Shown: positions 55,170 through 63,761, counted from the stretch's first letter. The stretch: 64,000 nt of DNA from Ruegeria sp. EL01 (GCF_900313035.1 NZ_OMPS01000044.1:1-64000), one strand, 5' to 3'. Made by a program: numbers and translations. Notes: generated by a model from the letters alone, not told the origin.

Positions 55170-56879
55170 TCAGGCCGCCAGGGTTTTCCACGCATCATAT
55201 TGCGACAGAAACACCTGACCGTTCAGCTGATCCAGAAAATGCGAGGTCTTAAGTCGATCCATGACCGGTCCTTTCACCTCGCTCAGGTGCAGGCCGACAC
55301 CCATGTCACGCAGCCGGTGATTGATGGCCTCAAGGCTTTCCAACGCTGAATAATCAACCTCGTTCACGGCTGAAAACATCAGCACGACATTTCGGATTTC
55401 ACATCCTTCGGTAACACGCGACTGCGTCAAATCCTCAAGGAACCGTGCGTTGACGAAATATAGGCTTTCATCCACCCGCAACGTCACTAACGCGGGGTCG
55501 GTTTCCACCTTATGGCGCAGGATGTTGCGGAAGTGCTGAGTGCCGGGCACCAGTCCAACCTCGGCCACATGAGGTCGCGACGTTTTGTAGAGATGCAGCA
55601 GGATCGAGGTGGCGACGCCACTGGCCACACCAACTTCGACCCCCAGCAGCAGCGTCAGCACGATGGTTGCAGCCACAGCGATGAAGTCAGCCCGAGAATA
55701 CCCCCAGGTCTTTTTCAGGATCGACACATCCACCAGGCTGAGCACGGCCACGATGATCGTCGCCGCTAATGTGGCTTTGGGCAGGAAGTGGACAAGCGGC
55801 GTCAGGAACACAGCCGCAAATGCCAGGCCAATCGCAGTATAGGCTCCGGCGGCGGGGGTTTCGGCGCCCGCGTCGAAATTGACAACAGATCGCGCGAACC
55901 CGCCAGTGACCGGGTATCCGCCGGTAAAGGCCGCGCCCAGATTGGCCGCACCCAGCCCGATCAATTCCTGATCCGGATCGATCCTGTGCCGCTTTTTGGC
56001 GGCCAGCGTTTGCGCGACCGAGATGCTTTCGACGAAACCGATGATCGAGATCAGGATTGCGGGCACTAACAATGCGCTGACCAGATCGGGCGAAAACCCC
56101 GGCATGGTCAGCGGTGGTAGGCTTTGCGGGACCTCACCCACGATCTTGACGCCGCGGCCTGCCAGTCCCATCGCCCAGACCGCAACCGTCGTTGCAACAA
56201 CCGCAGCAACTGGCCCTGCCTTGGTCAAAACGGCGGCCAAAAGGGGCGGAACGCCGACGCGGAGCAATGTTGGCTTGAGGTTCTTGCGAACCCAAAACAG
56301 GAACCCCGTGGCCAAGACGCCTATGATCACAGTGATCCAGTTGGTTTGATCAAGATGCGCAAGAATCGACCCCAGCATTTCGGGCAGAGTATGCCCGTGT
56401 GCAGTGACCCCAAGGATGTGTTTAAGCTGGCTGGTGGCGATCAGAATACCGGACGCAGTGATAAATCCGGCAATGACCGGATGGCTGAGAAAGTTGGCCA
56501 GAAATCCCAGGCGAAACACGCCGAGCAACACCAGAAATCCCCCAGACAGGAACGCCAGCGTCAGTGCAGCGACCGCGTAACCCGCCGTGCCCTGTTGTGC
56601 CACCTGCCCCACTGCTGATGCTGTCAGCAAGGATACGACGGCCACCGGTCCGACCGCCAAAGCTCGGCTGGTGCCAAACATCGCGTATAGAATGATCGGC
56701 GCGATCGAGGCGTATATCCCCGCTTCGGGCGGCAGCCCGGCCAGCAACGCATAGGCCAGCGATTGCGGGATCAGCATGATCGTGACGATCACTGCCGCAA
56801 TCAGATCGTTGGACAGCGCTGCCCGATCATACTGACGGCCCCAGTCGAGGATGGGGAGGTATCGAAGAAAACTCTGCAT
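55170..56879 (-). CDS. SulP family anion transporter with STAS domain
   Basis: Membrane transporter of 569 residues of the SLC26/SulP family. About 12 helices fill residues 20-430 with the family signatures IVTIMLIPQSLAYALLAGLPP and SVAQTLAAKKRHRIDPDQEL; the cytoplasmic STAS domain covers 435-569 and includes NVVLMFSAVNEVDYSALESL. Sulfate is the usual cargo, and its place after the sulfide-oxidation genes suggests export or uptake of sulfate, sulfite or bicarbonate. It converges with deoR with only 2 bases between the stops. Confidence 0.9.
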   Translation of the reverse strand: MQSFLRYLPILDWGRQYDRAALSNDLIAAVIVTIMLIPQSLAYALLAGLPPEAGIYASIAPIILYAMFGTSRALAVGPVAVVSLLTASAVGQVAQQGTAGYAVAALTLAFLSGGFLVLLGVFRLGFLANFLSHPVIAGFITASGILIATSQLKHILGVTAHGHTLPEMLGSILAHLDQTNWITVIIGVLATGFLFWVRKNLKPTLLRVGVPPLLAAVLTKAGPVAAVVATTVAVWAMGLAGRGVKIVGEVPQSLPPLTMPGFSPDLVSALLVPAILISIIGFVESISVAQTLAAKKRHRIDPDQELIGLGAANLGAAFTGGYPVTGGFARSVVNFDAGAETPAAGAYTAIGLAFAAVFLTPLVHFLPKATLAATIIVAVLSLVDVSILKKTWGYSRADFIAVAATIVLTLLLGVEVGVASGVATSILLHLYKTSRPHVAEVGLVPGTQHFRNILRHKVETDPALVTLRVDESLYFVNARFLEDLTQSRVTEGCEIRNVVLMFSAVNEVDYSALESLEAINHRLRDMGVGLHLSEVKGPVMDRLKTSHFLDQLNGQVFLSQYDAWKTLAA

Positions 56880-56905
56880 CTGATCAACGTCCTGAAATGA
56901 TGGCC

Positions 56906-56927
56906 GTCAGAGCCTTACAGCTCTGAC
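56906..56927. other. Perfect hairpin in the leader of the SulP gene
   Basis: GTCAGAGC-CTTACA-GCTCTGAC is a perfect 8-base inverted repeat in the 134 bases between the SQR fusion gene and the SulP gene. It lacks a T-run on either strand, so it may be an RNA processing or stability element, or an operator. Confidence 0.4.
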
Positions 56928-57013
56928 CACCCGATAATGGTTGGACAAAATGAGGATGGGTCCGAATAGATCAGCCGTTCTGGATTTCGGCGCTGTTGTG
57001 GCCTGGCGCTGGG

Positions 57014-58696
57014 CTACTCGGCCGCGACGTTCAGCGGTTCAGGTTTCGCCATCCACTCTTTCCCCTTCAGCATGGCCGACCAGTAGATCGGCGGCAGGAG
57101 TTTTTCCTTCAGGATCCAGGCTGCCCGCGTCGGCTTGGTCCCGTCGACAAGGTACTTTGGAAAGCTCGGCTTGAGCACACCGCCATAGCCGAACTCGGCC
57201 AATACGATCTTGCCGCGCTCGACCGTCAAGGGGCAGGACCCGTAGCCATCATAGGCTGCAACCGGCGAGCCGCCATTGATGTCGGCCACGATATTATCCG
57301 CCACGGTTGGGGCTTGTTTGCGCGCAGCAGCTGCCGTTTTTGCATTTGGCGCATTCATCACATCGCCAAGCGACCAGATATTCTCAAAGCTTTTGTGGCG
57401 CAGCGTTGCCTGATCCACATCGACCCACCCTGCAGCATCCGCCAAGGACGAGACGCGGATGAAATCGGGTGCAACCTGCGGCGGGCAAACATGCATCATG
57501 TCGAAATCGACAGTGACCTGCTTTGGTTCAGCGTCGGGCATGCCAACACTGAAAGTCGCCTTTTTTGCCGCGCCATCCACTGCGATCAGGTTGTGAAAGT
57601 AGTTCAGCGTCGCGTCGTATTTCTGCACATATTCCATCAACGCCGGAACGTAGTCTTTGACACCGAACAGAACGCCGCCTGCATTCATGAACTGGATGTC
57701 GATATCCTTCAGAACACCACTCCGGAACCAGGCATCACCGGACAGATACATCGCCTTTTGCGGCGCGCCGGCGCATTTGATGGGCATAGGCGGTTGCGTG
57801 AACAGCGCGCGGCCTTCTTTCATCTCTTGCACCAATTGCCAAGTATAAGGCGCCAGGTCGTAGCGATAGTTGGACGTCACGCCGTTGCGACCCAGCGTTT
57901 CCTCAAGCCCCTCAACCGCACCCCAGTCAAGCTTGAGCCCCGGAGAAACAACCAGACGACCGTATTTCACAACGCGGCAACCATCCAGAATGACCGCGTT
58001 GTTCTGCGGTTCAAATGCGGCCACAGCGGCCTTGAACCATTTGACGCCGCGCGGAATCAAAGACCCCATGGTCTTTGCAGTCTGTTCCGGCGCAAAAACA
58101 CCACCCCCGACCAATGTCCATCCGGGCTGGTAGTAATGTACATCCGAGGGATCGATGATGGCGATCGAAAGGTCGGATTTGCGCGCATGCAGGCTGGCCG
58201 CTGTCGCGATCCCTCCGGCACCGCCGCCGACGATGACCACATCGAATGACGCATCGCCGGTATCCGTCGGGGTGCGACCACCATTTGCGATACGGCGGGC
58301 CACGCCGCTCATGTCATAGCCGGCGGCTTTTGTTGCGGCTAGGATTTCAGAGACCGGGCGCTTGTGTGCCGCCTCGTTCAGCGACCACAGCGTCGCCGAC
58401 CGTGTCCCAGTTCGGCAATAGGCCAGAACCGGCCCCGGCAATTCCGTCATCGCGATACCAAACGTCTTGGCATCTTCATCCTTGACCAACCCACTTTGCA
58501 CCGGGGCATAGCGCGCCTCGATACCGACACGTTCAGCCGCGGCTTCGATTTCTTCAAACGTGGGTTGATCGGCCCCTTCACCATCGGGTCGGTTGCAGAT
58601 GATGGCCCGAAACCCAGCCGCTTTTATGGCCGCGATGTCGCCCTGCACGATCTGAGGAGAGACCGAGAGCGCGTCGGATATCTTCGTCATCTCCAT
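57014..58696 (-). CDS. Bifunctional DUF442 phosphatase-like/sulfide:quinone oxidoreductase-like protein
   Basis: Fusion protein of about 560 residues. Residues 1-110 are a tyrosine-phosphatase-like DUF442 domain with the motif AYCRTGTRSA. From residue 150 follows a flavoprotein with the FAD site DVVIVGGGAGGIATA and two cysteines, in PIKCAGAPQK and MHVCPPQVAP, that match the redox pair of SQOR-type sulfide:quinone oxidoreductases. It should oxidise sulfide to persulfide and feed electrons to quinone. The start at 58696 is the one with proper spacing from AAGAGG; ATG 58702 and 58720 are in frame. It follows the persulfide dioxygenase gene. Confidence 0.87.
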   Translation of the reverse strand: MEMTKISDALSVSPQIVQGDIAAIKAAGFRAIICNRPDGEGADQPTFEEIEAAAERVGIEARYAPVQSGLVKDEDAKTFGIAMTELPGPVLAYCRTGTRSATLWSLNEAAHKRPVSEILAATKAAGYDMSGVARRIANGGRTPTDTGDASFDVVIVGGGAGGIATAASLHARKSDLSIAIIDPSDVHYYQPGWTLVGGGVFAPEQTAKTMGSLIPRGVKWFKAAVAAFEPQNNAVILDGCRVVKYGRLVVSPGLKLDWGAVEGLEETLGRNGVTSNYRYDLAPYTWQLVQEMKEGRALFTQPPMPIKCAGAPQKAMYLSGDAWFRSGVLKDIDIQFMNAGGVLFGVKDYVPALMEYVQKYDATLNYFHNLIAVDGAAKKATFSVGMPDAEPKQVTVDFDMMHVCPPQVAPDFIRVSSLADAAGWVDVDQATLRHKSFENIWSLGDVMNAPNAKTAAAARKQAPTVADNIVADINGGSPVAAYDGYGSCPLTVERGKIVLAEFGYGGVLKPSFPKYLVDGTKPTRAAWILKEKLLPPIYWSAMLKGKEWMAKPEPLNVAAE

Positions 58697-58709
58697 GTTC
58701 ATATCCTCT

Positions 58710-59594
58710 TCACAGCGCATTCACGGGCACTTTGAGCATCGGGTTTCCATCCTTGTCGGTCGGAACTTCACCGGCCCGCATGTTCACCTGCAAAGACGGA
58801 ATGATCAGTTTCGGCATGGCCAGCGTTGCGTCGCGCTCGGTCCGGAACTTGACGAACTCTTCTTTTGTCCTGCCGCCACCCACATGGATATTGTGCGTTT
58901 TCTCTTCGCCGACGGTGGTTTCCCATTTGATGTCGCGCCCGTTTGGACCGTAATCGTGGCACATGAACAGACTGGTTTCGTCCGGCAGGCTCAGCACTTT
59001 CTGGATCGAGTCATACAGGATACCGGCATCGCCCCCAGGGAAATCCGCCCGTGCCGATCCACCATCGGGCATAAATAGCGTGTCACCGGCGAAGGCTGCA
59101 TTCCCCATGACATGAACCATGCAGGCGGGGGTATGGCCGGGCGTGTACATGGCAAACGCGCGCATGTTGCCAACCATGTAGGTGTCGCCATCCTTGAACA
59201 GAGCATCGAACTGGCTGCCGTCACGTTGAAATTCGGTGCCTTCGTTGAACACTTTGCCGAACGTGTTCTGAACGACCATTATCTTGTCGCCGATTCCGAT
59301 TTTGCCGCCCAGCTTCTGCTGGATATAGGGCGCTGCCGAAAGGTGGTCGGCATGGACATGGGTTTCGATAATCCACTCCAGAACCAACCCTTGCGCCTTG
59401 ACCTGACGGATCAGTTCATCCGCGTGATCATAGGTGATCCGACCGGCGGCATAATCGATGTCCATCACACTATCGACAATGGCGCAGGCATTGGATGTCG
59501 GGTCTTTCACGATGTAACTGATTGTGTTCGTGGCCTCATCGAAGAACGCCTGAACGTCGGGTTTGACATTCATATCAATGGGGTAGTCATTCAT
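58710..59594 (-). CDS. Persulfide dioxygenase-like MBL-fold protein (Blh/ETHE1 type)
   Basis: Metallo-beta-lactamase fold enzyme of 294 residues. The metal motif is THVHADHLS (His79, His81, Asp83, His84), followed by TPGHTPACMVHV, FAGDTLFMPDGGSARADFPGGD and the late CHDYGPNGRD histidine. The GSARADFPGG segment marks the ETHE1/Blh persulfide dioxygenases, which convert glutathione persulfide to sulfite. A DUF442 domain that is often fused to Blh is here carried by the next gene. The AGGAGA site supports the start at 59594. Confidence 0.9.
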   Translation of the reverse strand: MNDYPIDMNVKPDVQAFFDEATNTISYIVKDPTSNACAIVDSVMDIDYAAGRITYDHADELIRQVKAQGLVLEWIIETHVHADHLSAAPYIQQKLGGKIGIGDKIMVVQNTFGKVFNEGTEFQRDGSQFDALFKDGDTYMVGNMRAFAMYTPGHTPACMVHVMGNAAFAGDTLFMPDGGSARADFPGGDAGILYDSIQKVLSLPDETSLFMCHDYGPNGRDIKWETTVGEEKTHNIHVGGGRTKEEFVKFRTERDATLAMPKLIIPSLQVNMRAGEVPTDKDGNPMLKVPVNAL

Positions 59595-59760
59595 GTCGGG
59601 TCTCCTGTTATTGGTCAGGGCGGGTCGGTGACCTCGGGCCTGATCCATCATCAATTCGTGCATTGCGCGTAGCGGCCTTCCGCGCCCAGTCAAAGGCGCC
59701 GATTTCGGCAGCTGCGGCTTTGTGTGTGAAAGCTGACTTGTCGCTCGGTCTGAATGCCGC

Positions 59761-60198
59761 TCAGGCTCTGGCCGAGCGCGAAAACAATGGTTGGCCTTGC
59801 AAGATGCGGGCCAGAGCCAACCCTACCGCAACTGCGCCGAGGAACAACAGAACCTCCCACCGGCCTGTTCCTATCGCTGGGATGGCGGCACCGGGACAGA
59901 AGCCTGCGATCCCCCAACCGATGCCGAACAAAGCCGAACCACCGATCAGTTTTGTGTCGATAACCTTCGAGGTCGGGATCTGGAACAGGCTCGCAAACAA
60001 CGGCGCATCGCGGCGCCAAACAAGATGGTAGCCGACAAAGGTAACCACCAAAGCGCCACCCATCACAAAGGCAAGACTGGGATCCCAGGTTCCGGCCAGA
60101 TCGAAGAAGTTCAGCACCTTGGCCGGGTTCATCATACCCGAGATCGCGATCCCGAGGCCAAACACAAGGCCGGTGAGAAACACATAGATCAATCGCAT
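59761..60198 (-). CDS. YeeE/YedE family membrane protein, C-terminal-type subunit (PmpB-like)
   Basis: Membrane protein of 145 residues with four helices. It starts MRLIYVFLTGLVFGLGIAISGM and contains NPAKVLNFFDLAGTWDPSLAF and GIGWGIAGFCPGAAIP, the half-family signature with a conserved Cys. Together with the next gene it makes the split form of YeeE/YedE sulfur-compound transporters (thiosulfate or sulfide-related). It is 3 bases after its partner and followed by a gap of 166 bases to the persulfide dioxygenase gene. Confidence 0.88.
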   Translation of the reverse strand: MRLIYVFLTGLVFGLGIAISGMMNPAKVLNFFDLAGTWDPSLAFVMGGALVVTFVGYHLVWRRDAPLFASLFQIPTSKVIDTKLIGGSALFGIGWGIAGFCPGAAIPAIGTGRWEVLLFLGAVAVGLALARILQGQPLFSRSARA

Positions 60199-60201
60199 CC
60201 C

Positions 60202-60633
60202 CTATCCTCCGAACATGTGGCGGATCACAAAAACGGTGATTGCTGCGGTCACCATGAAGGTCGGCACGGCCACAAGCGACCGCACAGACAGGCGCGACAG
60301 GCCACATACGCCGTGACCGGAGGTGCACCCGGACCCAAGGCTTGCGCCCAACCCGACAATCACACCGCCGATGACGATCATCAGCGGGCTGATCGGAACG
60401 TCGATTGCGGGCATGGTGCCGGTCACTGCATAGATCAGGCCCGGCGCAAGGATCATCCCCGCCGCCAGTGCAGCCCGCCAGGAAAACTCGACCGTGTTTT
60501 CAGCAAAGACCAGCCCGGACATAATGCCGGTGGCCCCCATGATGCGCCCAAGGCCCAGCATCAACAGCACGGCCCCAAACCCAATCAGCAACCCGCCGCC
60601 CAATGACGCAAATGGAGTGAATGCGGTTTCCAT
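60202..60633 (-). CDS. YeeE/YedE family membrane protein, N-terminal-type subunit (PmpA-like)
   Basis: Membrane protein of 143 residues with four helices. The key motif is LGSGCTSGHGVCGLSRLS, containing the two cysteines that relay sulfur species in YeeE-type channels. The partner subunit follows after 3 bases. The pair likely moves a reduced sulfur compound into the cytoplasm for the oxidising enzymes encoded downstream. Confidence 0.9.
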   Translation of the reverse strand: METAFTPFASLGGGLLIGFGAVLLMLGLGRIMGATGIMSGLVFAENTVEFSWRAALAAGMILAPGLIYAVTGTMPAIDVPISPLMIVIGGVIVGLGASLGSGCTSGHGVCGLSRLSVRSLVAVPTFMVTAAITVFVIRHMFGG

Positions 60634-60634
60634 G

Positions 60635-60850
60635 TCAGCAAGCCTTGCAGGTCTTAATGCCCAGCAACGAATACAGCGGGCAGACTTGCATGGCCGAGGT
60701 CAGCAAAACGACGCCGCCGATGACTGCCGCGCCATATTTGTACAGGGGTTCGGCAAACAAAGGCTGGGCACTGAAGAAGGCAAGGTACAGCAGGGCCAGA
60801 CCCAGCGCGGCGCGCAGAACCCGGTCGATTGCTCCGACATTGGCGGTCAT
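60635..60850 (-). CDS. DUF2892 (YgaP-like transmembrane) protein
   Basis: Protein of 71 residues with two membrane helices (ALGLALLYLAFF and GAAVIGGVVLLTSAMQ) and Cys-containing ends (QVCPLYSLLGIKTCKAC). DUF2892 is the membrane part of the YgaP rhodanese; alone it is a common companion of sulfur detoxification genes. It is the first gene of the sulfur operon, 1 base before the YeeE gene, with a GGAGAA site and the shared promoter at 60882-60920 upstream. Confidence 0.85.
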   Translation of the reverse strand: MTANVGAIDRVLRAALGLALLYLAFFSAQPLFAEPLYKYGAAVIGGVVLLTSAMQVCPLYSLLGIKTCKAC

Positions 60851-60881
60851 ATCGTTCTCCTAATTCTAAAGCTCATCAAAA

Positions 60882-60920
60882 AATATAACTTTGAGACCAG
60901 ACCTTCAGTGACAATGTCAC
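60882..60920 (-). promoter_or_regulatory. Operator and promoter of the sulfur operon
   Basis: GTGACAATGTCAC (60908-60920) is a perfect palindrome of the form GTGA-N5-TCAC. On the minus strand it is followed 20 bases later by TATATT (60887-60882), a good -10 box, so the palindrome is centred near -39. The same arrangement is found upstream of the Rrf2-Crp/Fnr operon. Confidence 0.65.
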
Positions 60921-60947
60921 GCAAACTTAGAAAAAATCTGAAATCCT

Positions 60948-61613
60948 TCAGTCGCTTTGCGCCAGCACTGCTAACGCAGGCTTGTCGATCAATGAGATCT
61001 GGCCACGTGACTGGGTGATCAAGTCGCGCTTTTGAAAATCATGCAAGACCCGCGACACCACTTCACGGGCGGTGCCCAGCTCGCTGGCAAGCTGCTGATG
61101 CGTGGCCAGAATTTCAGCCTTGTCGTCGGCAAGGGCCAGAAGACGTTCGGCCAGCCTGACGTCGATGCGCCCAAAGGCTACGTCGTCCACGACCCTCAGC
61201 AGGTCGATCAGACGACGGGAATAGGCCGCAAACACGAAATTGCGGAACGCGTCCTCTTCGGCAGCCAACCGGTCAAAGGCGGGTTTTGGCAGAACAATCG
61301 CCGTCACGTCGGTTTCGGCCACGCCCTCTGCATTATACGCCTCTTCGGCCAACATGCAGGCGGTGGTCAACACGCAGCTTTCACCAGCCTCAACCCGGTA
61401 AAGCACGATCTCGCGCCCTGATTCCGAGCTTTGCGATACCCGGATTCTACCTTCGTAAAGGAAAAACAGGCTGTCCGGCACGTTATCCGGGCCAAAAACC
61501 TGACTACCTTTGGAAAACCGCACGAGACGCGCCGCGGATACAAGGCGATCGCGGACGGACCGCGGCAGCCTGCTGGTGCCTTGAAAGCGTTCGGTCCAGT
61601 CCGTGATCGTCAT
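60948..61613 (-). CDS. Crp/Fnr family regulator
   Basis: Regulator of 221 residues. A cyclic-nucleotide-binding-like beta-roll (residues 20-130, with FLYEGRIRVSQSSESGREIVLYRV) is followed by a long dimer helix and an HTH (ATHQQLASELGTAREVVSRVLHDFQ). There is no N-terminal Fe-S cysteine cluster as in FNR. Two cysteines in GESCVLTTACML could act as a thiol switch for reactive sulfur. Its gene overlaps that of the Rrf2 regulator by 4 bases. It is the natural candidate for binding the GTGA-N5-TCAC sites on both sides. Confidence 0.88.
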   Translation of the reverse strand: MTITDWTERFQGTSRLPRSVRDRLVSAARLVRFSKGSQVFGPDNVPDSLFFLYEGRIRVSQSSESGREIVLYRVEAGESCVLTTACMLAEEAYNAEGVAETDVTAIVLPKPAFDRLAAEEDAFRNFVFAAYSRRLIDLLRVVDDVAFGRIDVRLAERLLALADDKAEILATHQQLASELGTAREVVSRVLHDFQKRDLITQSRGQISLIDKPALAVLAQSD

Positions 61614-62080
61614 CGCGCTTTCCTGATGGGTGCCACTATGCCGTCCTCAATCGGTGCAATACGCGCAAGCAGTTCGCCTTTGTTCGAGGCGATATCGGCC
61701 AGGGTCAGATCATCGAGCACGGCCATGAAAGCAAGGGTTGCCTTCTGCATCGCCTGTGACAGCTTGCAAATGCCGATCAACGGGCATGTGTTTTTCTCGG
61801 GGTTGAAACACTCGACAACATCTAGCGGGCCCTCGGTCAATCTGATGACGTCGCCAACAACAATTTCATCCGGTGGCTTGGCCAGGAAAAATCCGCCGCC
61901 ACGACCGCGCAGGGTCTTAAGGTATCCGGCACGCCCAAGCTCGTGTACGATTTTCACTATGTGGGGCCGGGCCAACCCGTGGACGCGCACGACATCATCC
62001 ACTCGAATGCGATTCGGGGCCTTCAGTGCCGCAAGTTGTAATGATCGCAGCGCATAATTCGAATACGATGTCAGCTTCAT
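61610..62080 (-). CDS. Rrf2 family regulator, NsrR-like
   Basis: Regulator of 156 residues. It begins MKLTSYSNYALRSLQLAAL, with a winged helix (VDDVVRVHGLARPHIVKIVHEL) and three cysteines, Cys91, Cys99 and Cys105 (ECFNPEKNTCPLIGICK), in the spacing of the NsrR/IscR Fe-S site. NsrR senses nitric oxide; some relatives sense iron or redox state. It is the first gene of a two-gene regulator operon and is divergent from cydAB, an NO- and sulfide-resistant oxidase, which suits an NO or sulfide response. Confidence 0.88.
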   Translation of the reverse strand: MKLTSYSNYALRSLQLAALKAPNRIRVDDVVRVHGLARPHIVKIVHELGRAGYLKTLRGRGGGFFLAKPPDEIVVGDVIRLTEGPLDVVECFNPEKNTCPLIGICKLSQAMQKATLAFMAVLDDLTLADIASNKGELLARIAPIEDGIVAPIRKAR

Positions 62081-62109
62081 TTTGTCCCCTCGAACAAAAT
62101 TCTAAAAAT

Positions 62110-62147
62110 AATATAACTTTTCTGCAAGCTCAGTGATTTTGTCACTG
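62110..62147. promoter_or_regulatory. Shared operator between the Rrf2-Crp/Fnr operon and cydAB
   Basis: CAGTGATTTTGTCACTG (62131-62147) is a palindrome with GTGA-N5-TCAC at its core. On the minus strand a TATATT -10 box (62115-62110) follows 15 bases later. On the plus strand GATATG near 62166 would place the same palindrome near -39 of the cydAB promoter. It could thus control both directions. Confidence 0.6.
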
Positions 62148-62206
62148 AATGCATGTCTCGGCACAGATATGTCGGGCGCAAGTGACAAGATCGGAAAGGA
62201 AGACTC

Positions 62207-62335
62207 ATGCCACGAATCCCTGGTGATGTTTCTCTGATCGTCTCAGCTGAAATTTCAACACCATTCAAGTCGGTGCCGCAGCGCCTGTTCTCTGCGATGC
62301 TGGCTGTTCGCCTCGTTGAAAAGGAACCGATCTAA
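62207..62335 (+). CDS. Small ORF translationally coupled to cydA
   Basis: An open frame of 42 codons (MPRIPGDVSLIVSAEIST, ending LVEKEPI) begins at ATG 62207 behind a strong AAAGGAAG site 6 bases upstream. Its TAA stop shares a base with the cydA ATG (TAATG). The product is amphipathic without a clear membrane helix, unlike CydX, and I do not recognise it. It could be a small oxidase-associated protein or a leader peptide controlling cydA translation. Confidence 0.45.
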   Translation: MPRIPGDVSLIVSAEISTPFKSVPQRLFSAMLAVRLVEKEPI

Positions 62336-63759
62336 TGCTCGAAAGCTTTAGTGCAGAGACTCTGGCGCGGGCGCAGTTTGCGTTCACCGTCTCGTTTCAC
62401 ATTATCTTCCCAGCGTTTTCAATTGGACTGGCCAGCTATTTGGCGGTGTTGAACGGATTGTGGCTGCGAACGCGGGACGAAACCTATTTGAACCTGTTCA
62501 ACTACTGGAAAAAGATCTTTGCCATGGCGTTTGGCATGGGCGTCGTTTCGGGCATTGTGATGTCCTACCAATTCGGAACGAATTGGTCGGTGTTTTCCGA
62601 CAAGGCAGGCCCGGTCGTTGGGCCGCTCATGGCGTATGAAGTGCTGTCGGCCTTTTTCCTCGAGGCCGGGTTTTTAGGCATCATGCTGTTTGGCCGGGAC
62701 CGCGTGGGCGACAGGCTGCACATGTTCGCAACAGCCATGGTTGCGGTTGGCACACTGATGTCCGCCACCTGGATTTTGGCCGTGAACAGCTGGATGCAGA
62801 CACCGGCAGGCTTTGGCATCGGCGAAAATGGACAGTTCATTCCGCTGGATTGGTGGGCCATCACATTCAACCCCTCATTCCCTTACAGGTTGGTGCATAT
62901 GGTGCTGGCCGCCTTTTTGACTGTCGCCTTTGTAGTTGGCGCTGTCAGTGCGCTGCATTTGCTGCGCGACCGGACGGATCGGGAATCCCGTCGCGCCTAT
63001 TCGATGGCCATGTGGATGGCGGTTGTGGTCACGCCGATCCAGATCATGGCGGGCGATCTTCACGGCCTGAACACGCTGGAATATCAACCTATTAAAGTTG
63101 CTGCGATGGAAGGTCATTTTGACCGGGAAGGCGATCATCAGCCCTTTGCCCTGTTTGGCATCCCGAATGAAAAGGACGGTCGGCTGGATCATGCGATAGA
63201 GATTCCGTATCTCGGCTCTCTGATCCTGACCCATACGATTGACGAGCAGATCAAGGGTCTGAATGAATTTGACCGGGACGAGTGGCCACCGGTCGCGATT
63301 GTGTTCTTCAGCTTCCGGGTGATGGTCGCGATCGGCTTTGCGATGCTGGGCCTGGGCCTGTGGAGCCTTTGGGCGCGCTGGCGGGGCGGGTTGTATGACT
63401 GGCCATGGTTACATCGCGCAGCGCTTGTGATGGGGCCAAGCGGGTTCGTCGCGGTGCTGGCAGGATGGATCACGACCGAGGTTGGCCGACAACCCTATAC
63501 GGTTTATGGCCTGCTGCGCACATCAGACAGTTTAGCCCCTGTGGACGCCCCGGCTGTTGCTACATCACTCCTGGCTTTTGTGGTGGTCTATTTCTTCGTC
63601 TTCGGAGCGGGCGCGTTCTACATCCTGCGCATGATGAACCAACGCCCAGCGACCCCGAAGATTGGCTTGCGGGACGGGCCAGTCCGCGCAGCAGGCATTA
63701 CACCTGCGGCACAGCTCGATCCCAATTTCATTCCCGCCGCTTCACCCAAGGAGAATTGA
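62335..63759 (+). CDS. cydA: Cytochrome bd-type quinol oxidase subunit I (CydA/CioA)
   Basis: Membrane subunit of 474 residues of a quinol oxidase with high oxygen affinity and no proton pumping. The high-spin heme ligand His is in FHIIFPAFSIG (near 22), the heme b558 His in YRLVHMVLAAF, and the Met partner in the later helix region. The quinol-binding loop (IMAGDLHGLNTLEYQPIK, then GRQPYTVYGLLRT) is present, and the Q-loop is short, as in the cyanide-insensitive CIO type. Such oxidases resist sulfide, NO and cyanide. The start overlaps a small ORF, with an AAAAGGAA site inside it. Confidence 0.95.
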   Translation: MLESFSAETLARAQFAFTVSFHIIFPAFSIGLASYLAVLNGLWLRTRDETYLNLFNYWKKIFAMAFGMGVVSGIVMSYQFGTNWSVFSDKAGPVVGPLMAYEVLSAFFLEAGFLGIMLFGRDRVGDRLHMFATAMVAVGTLMSATWILAVNSWMQTPAGFGIGENGQFIPLDWWAITFNPSFPYRLVHMVLAAFLTVAFVVGAVSALHLLRDRTDRESRRAYSMAMWMAVVVTPIQIMAGDLHGLNTLEYQPIKVAAMEGHFDREGDHQPFALFGIPNEKDGRLDHAIEIPYLGSLILTHTIDEQIKGLNEFDRDEWPPVAIVFFSFRVMVAIGFAMLGLGLWSLWARWRGGLYDWPWLHRAALVMGPSGFVAVLAGWITTEVGRQPYTVYGLLRTSDSLAPVDAPAVATSLLAFVVVYFFVFGAGAFYILRMMNQRPATPKIGLRDGPVRAAGITPAAQLDPNFIPAASPKEN

Positions 63760-63761
63760 TC

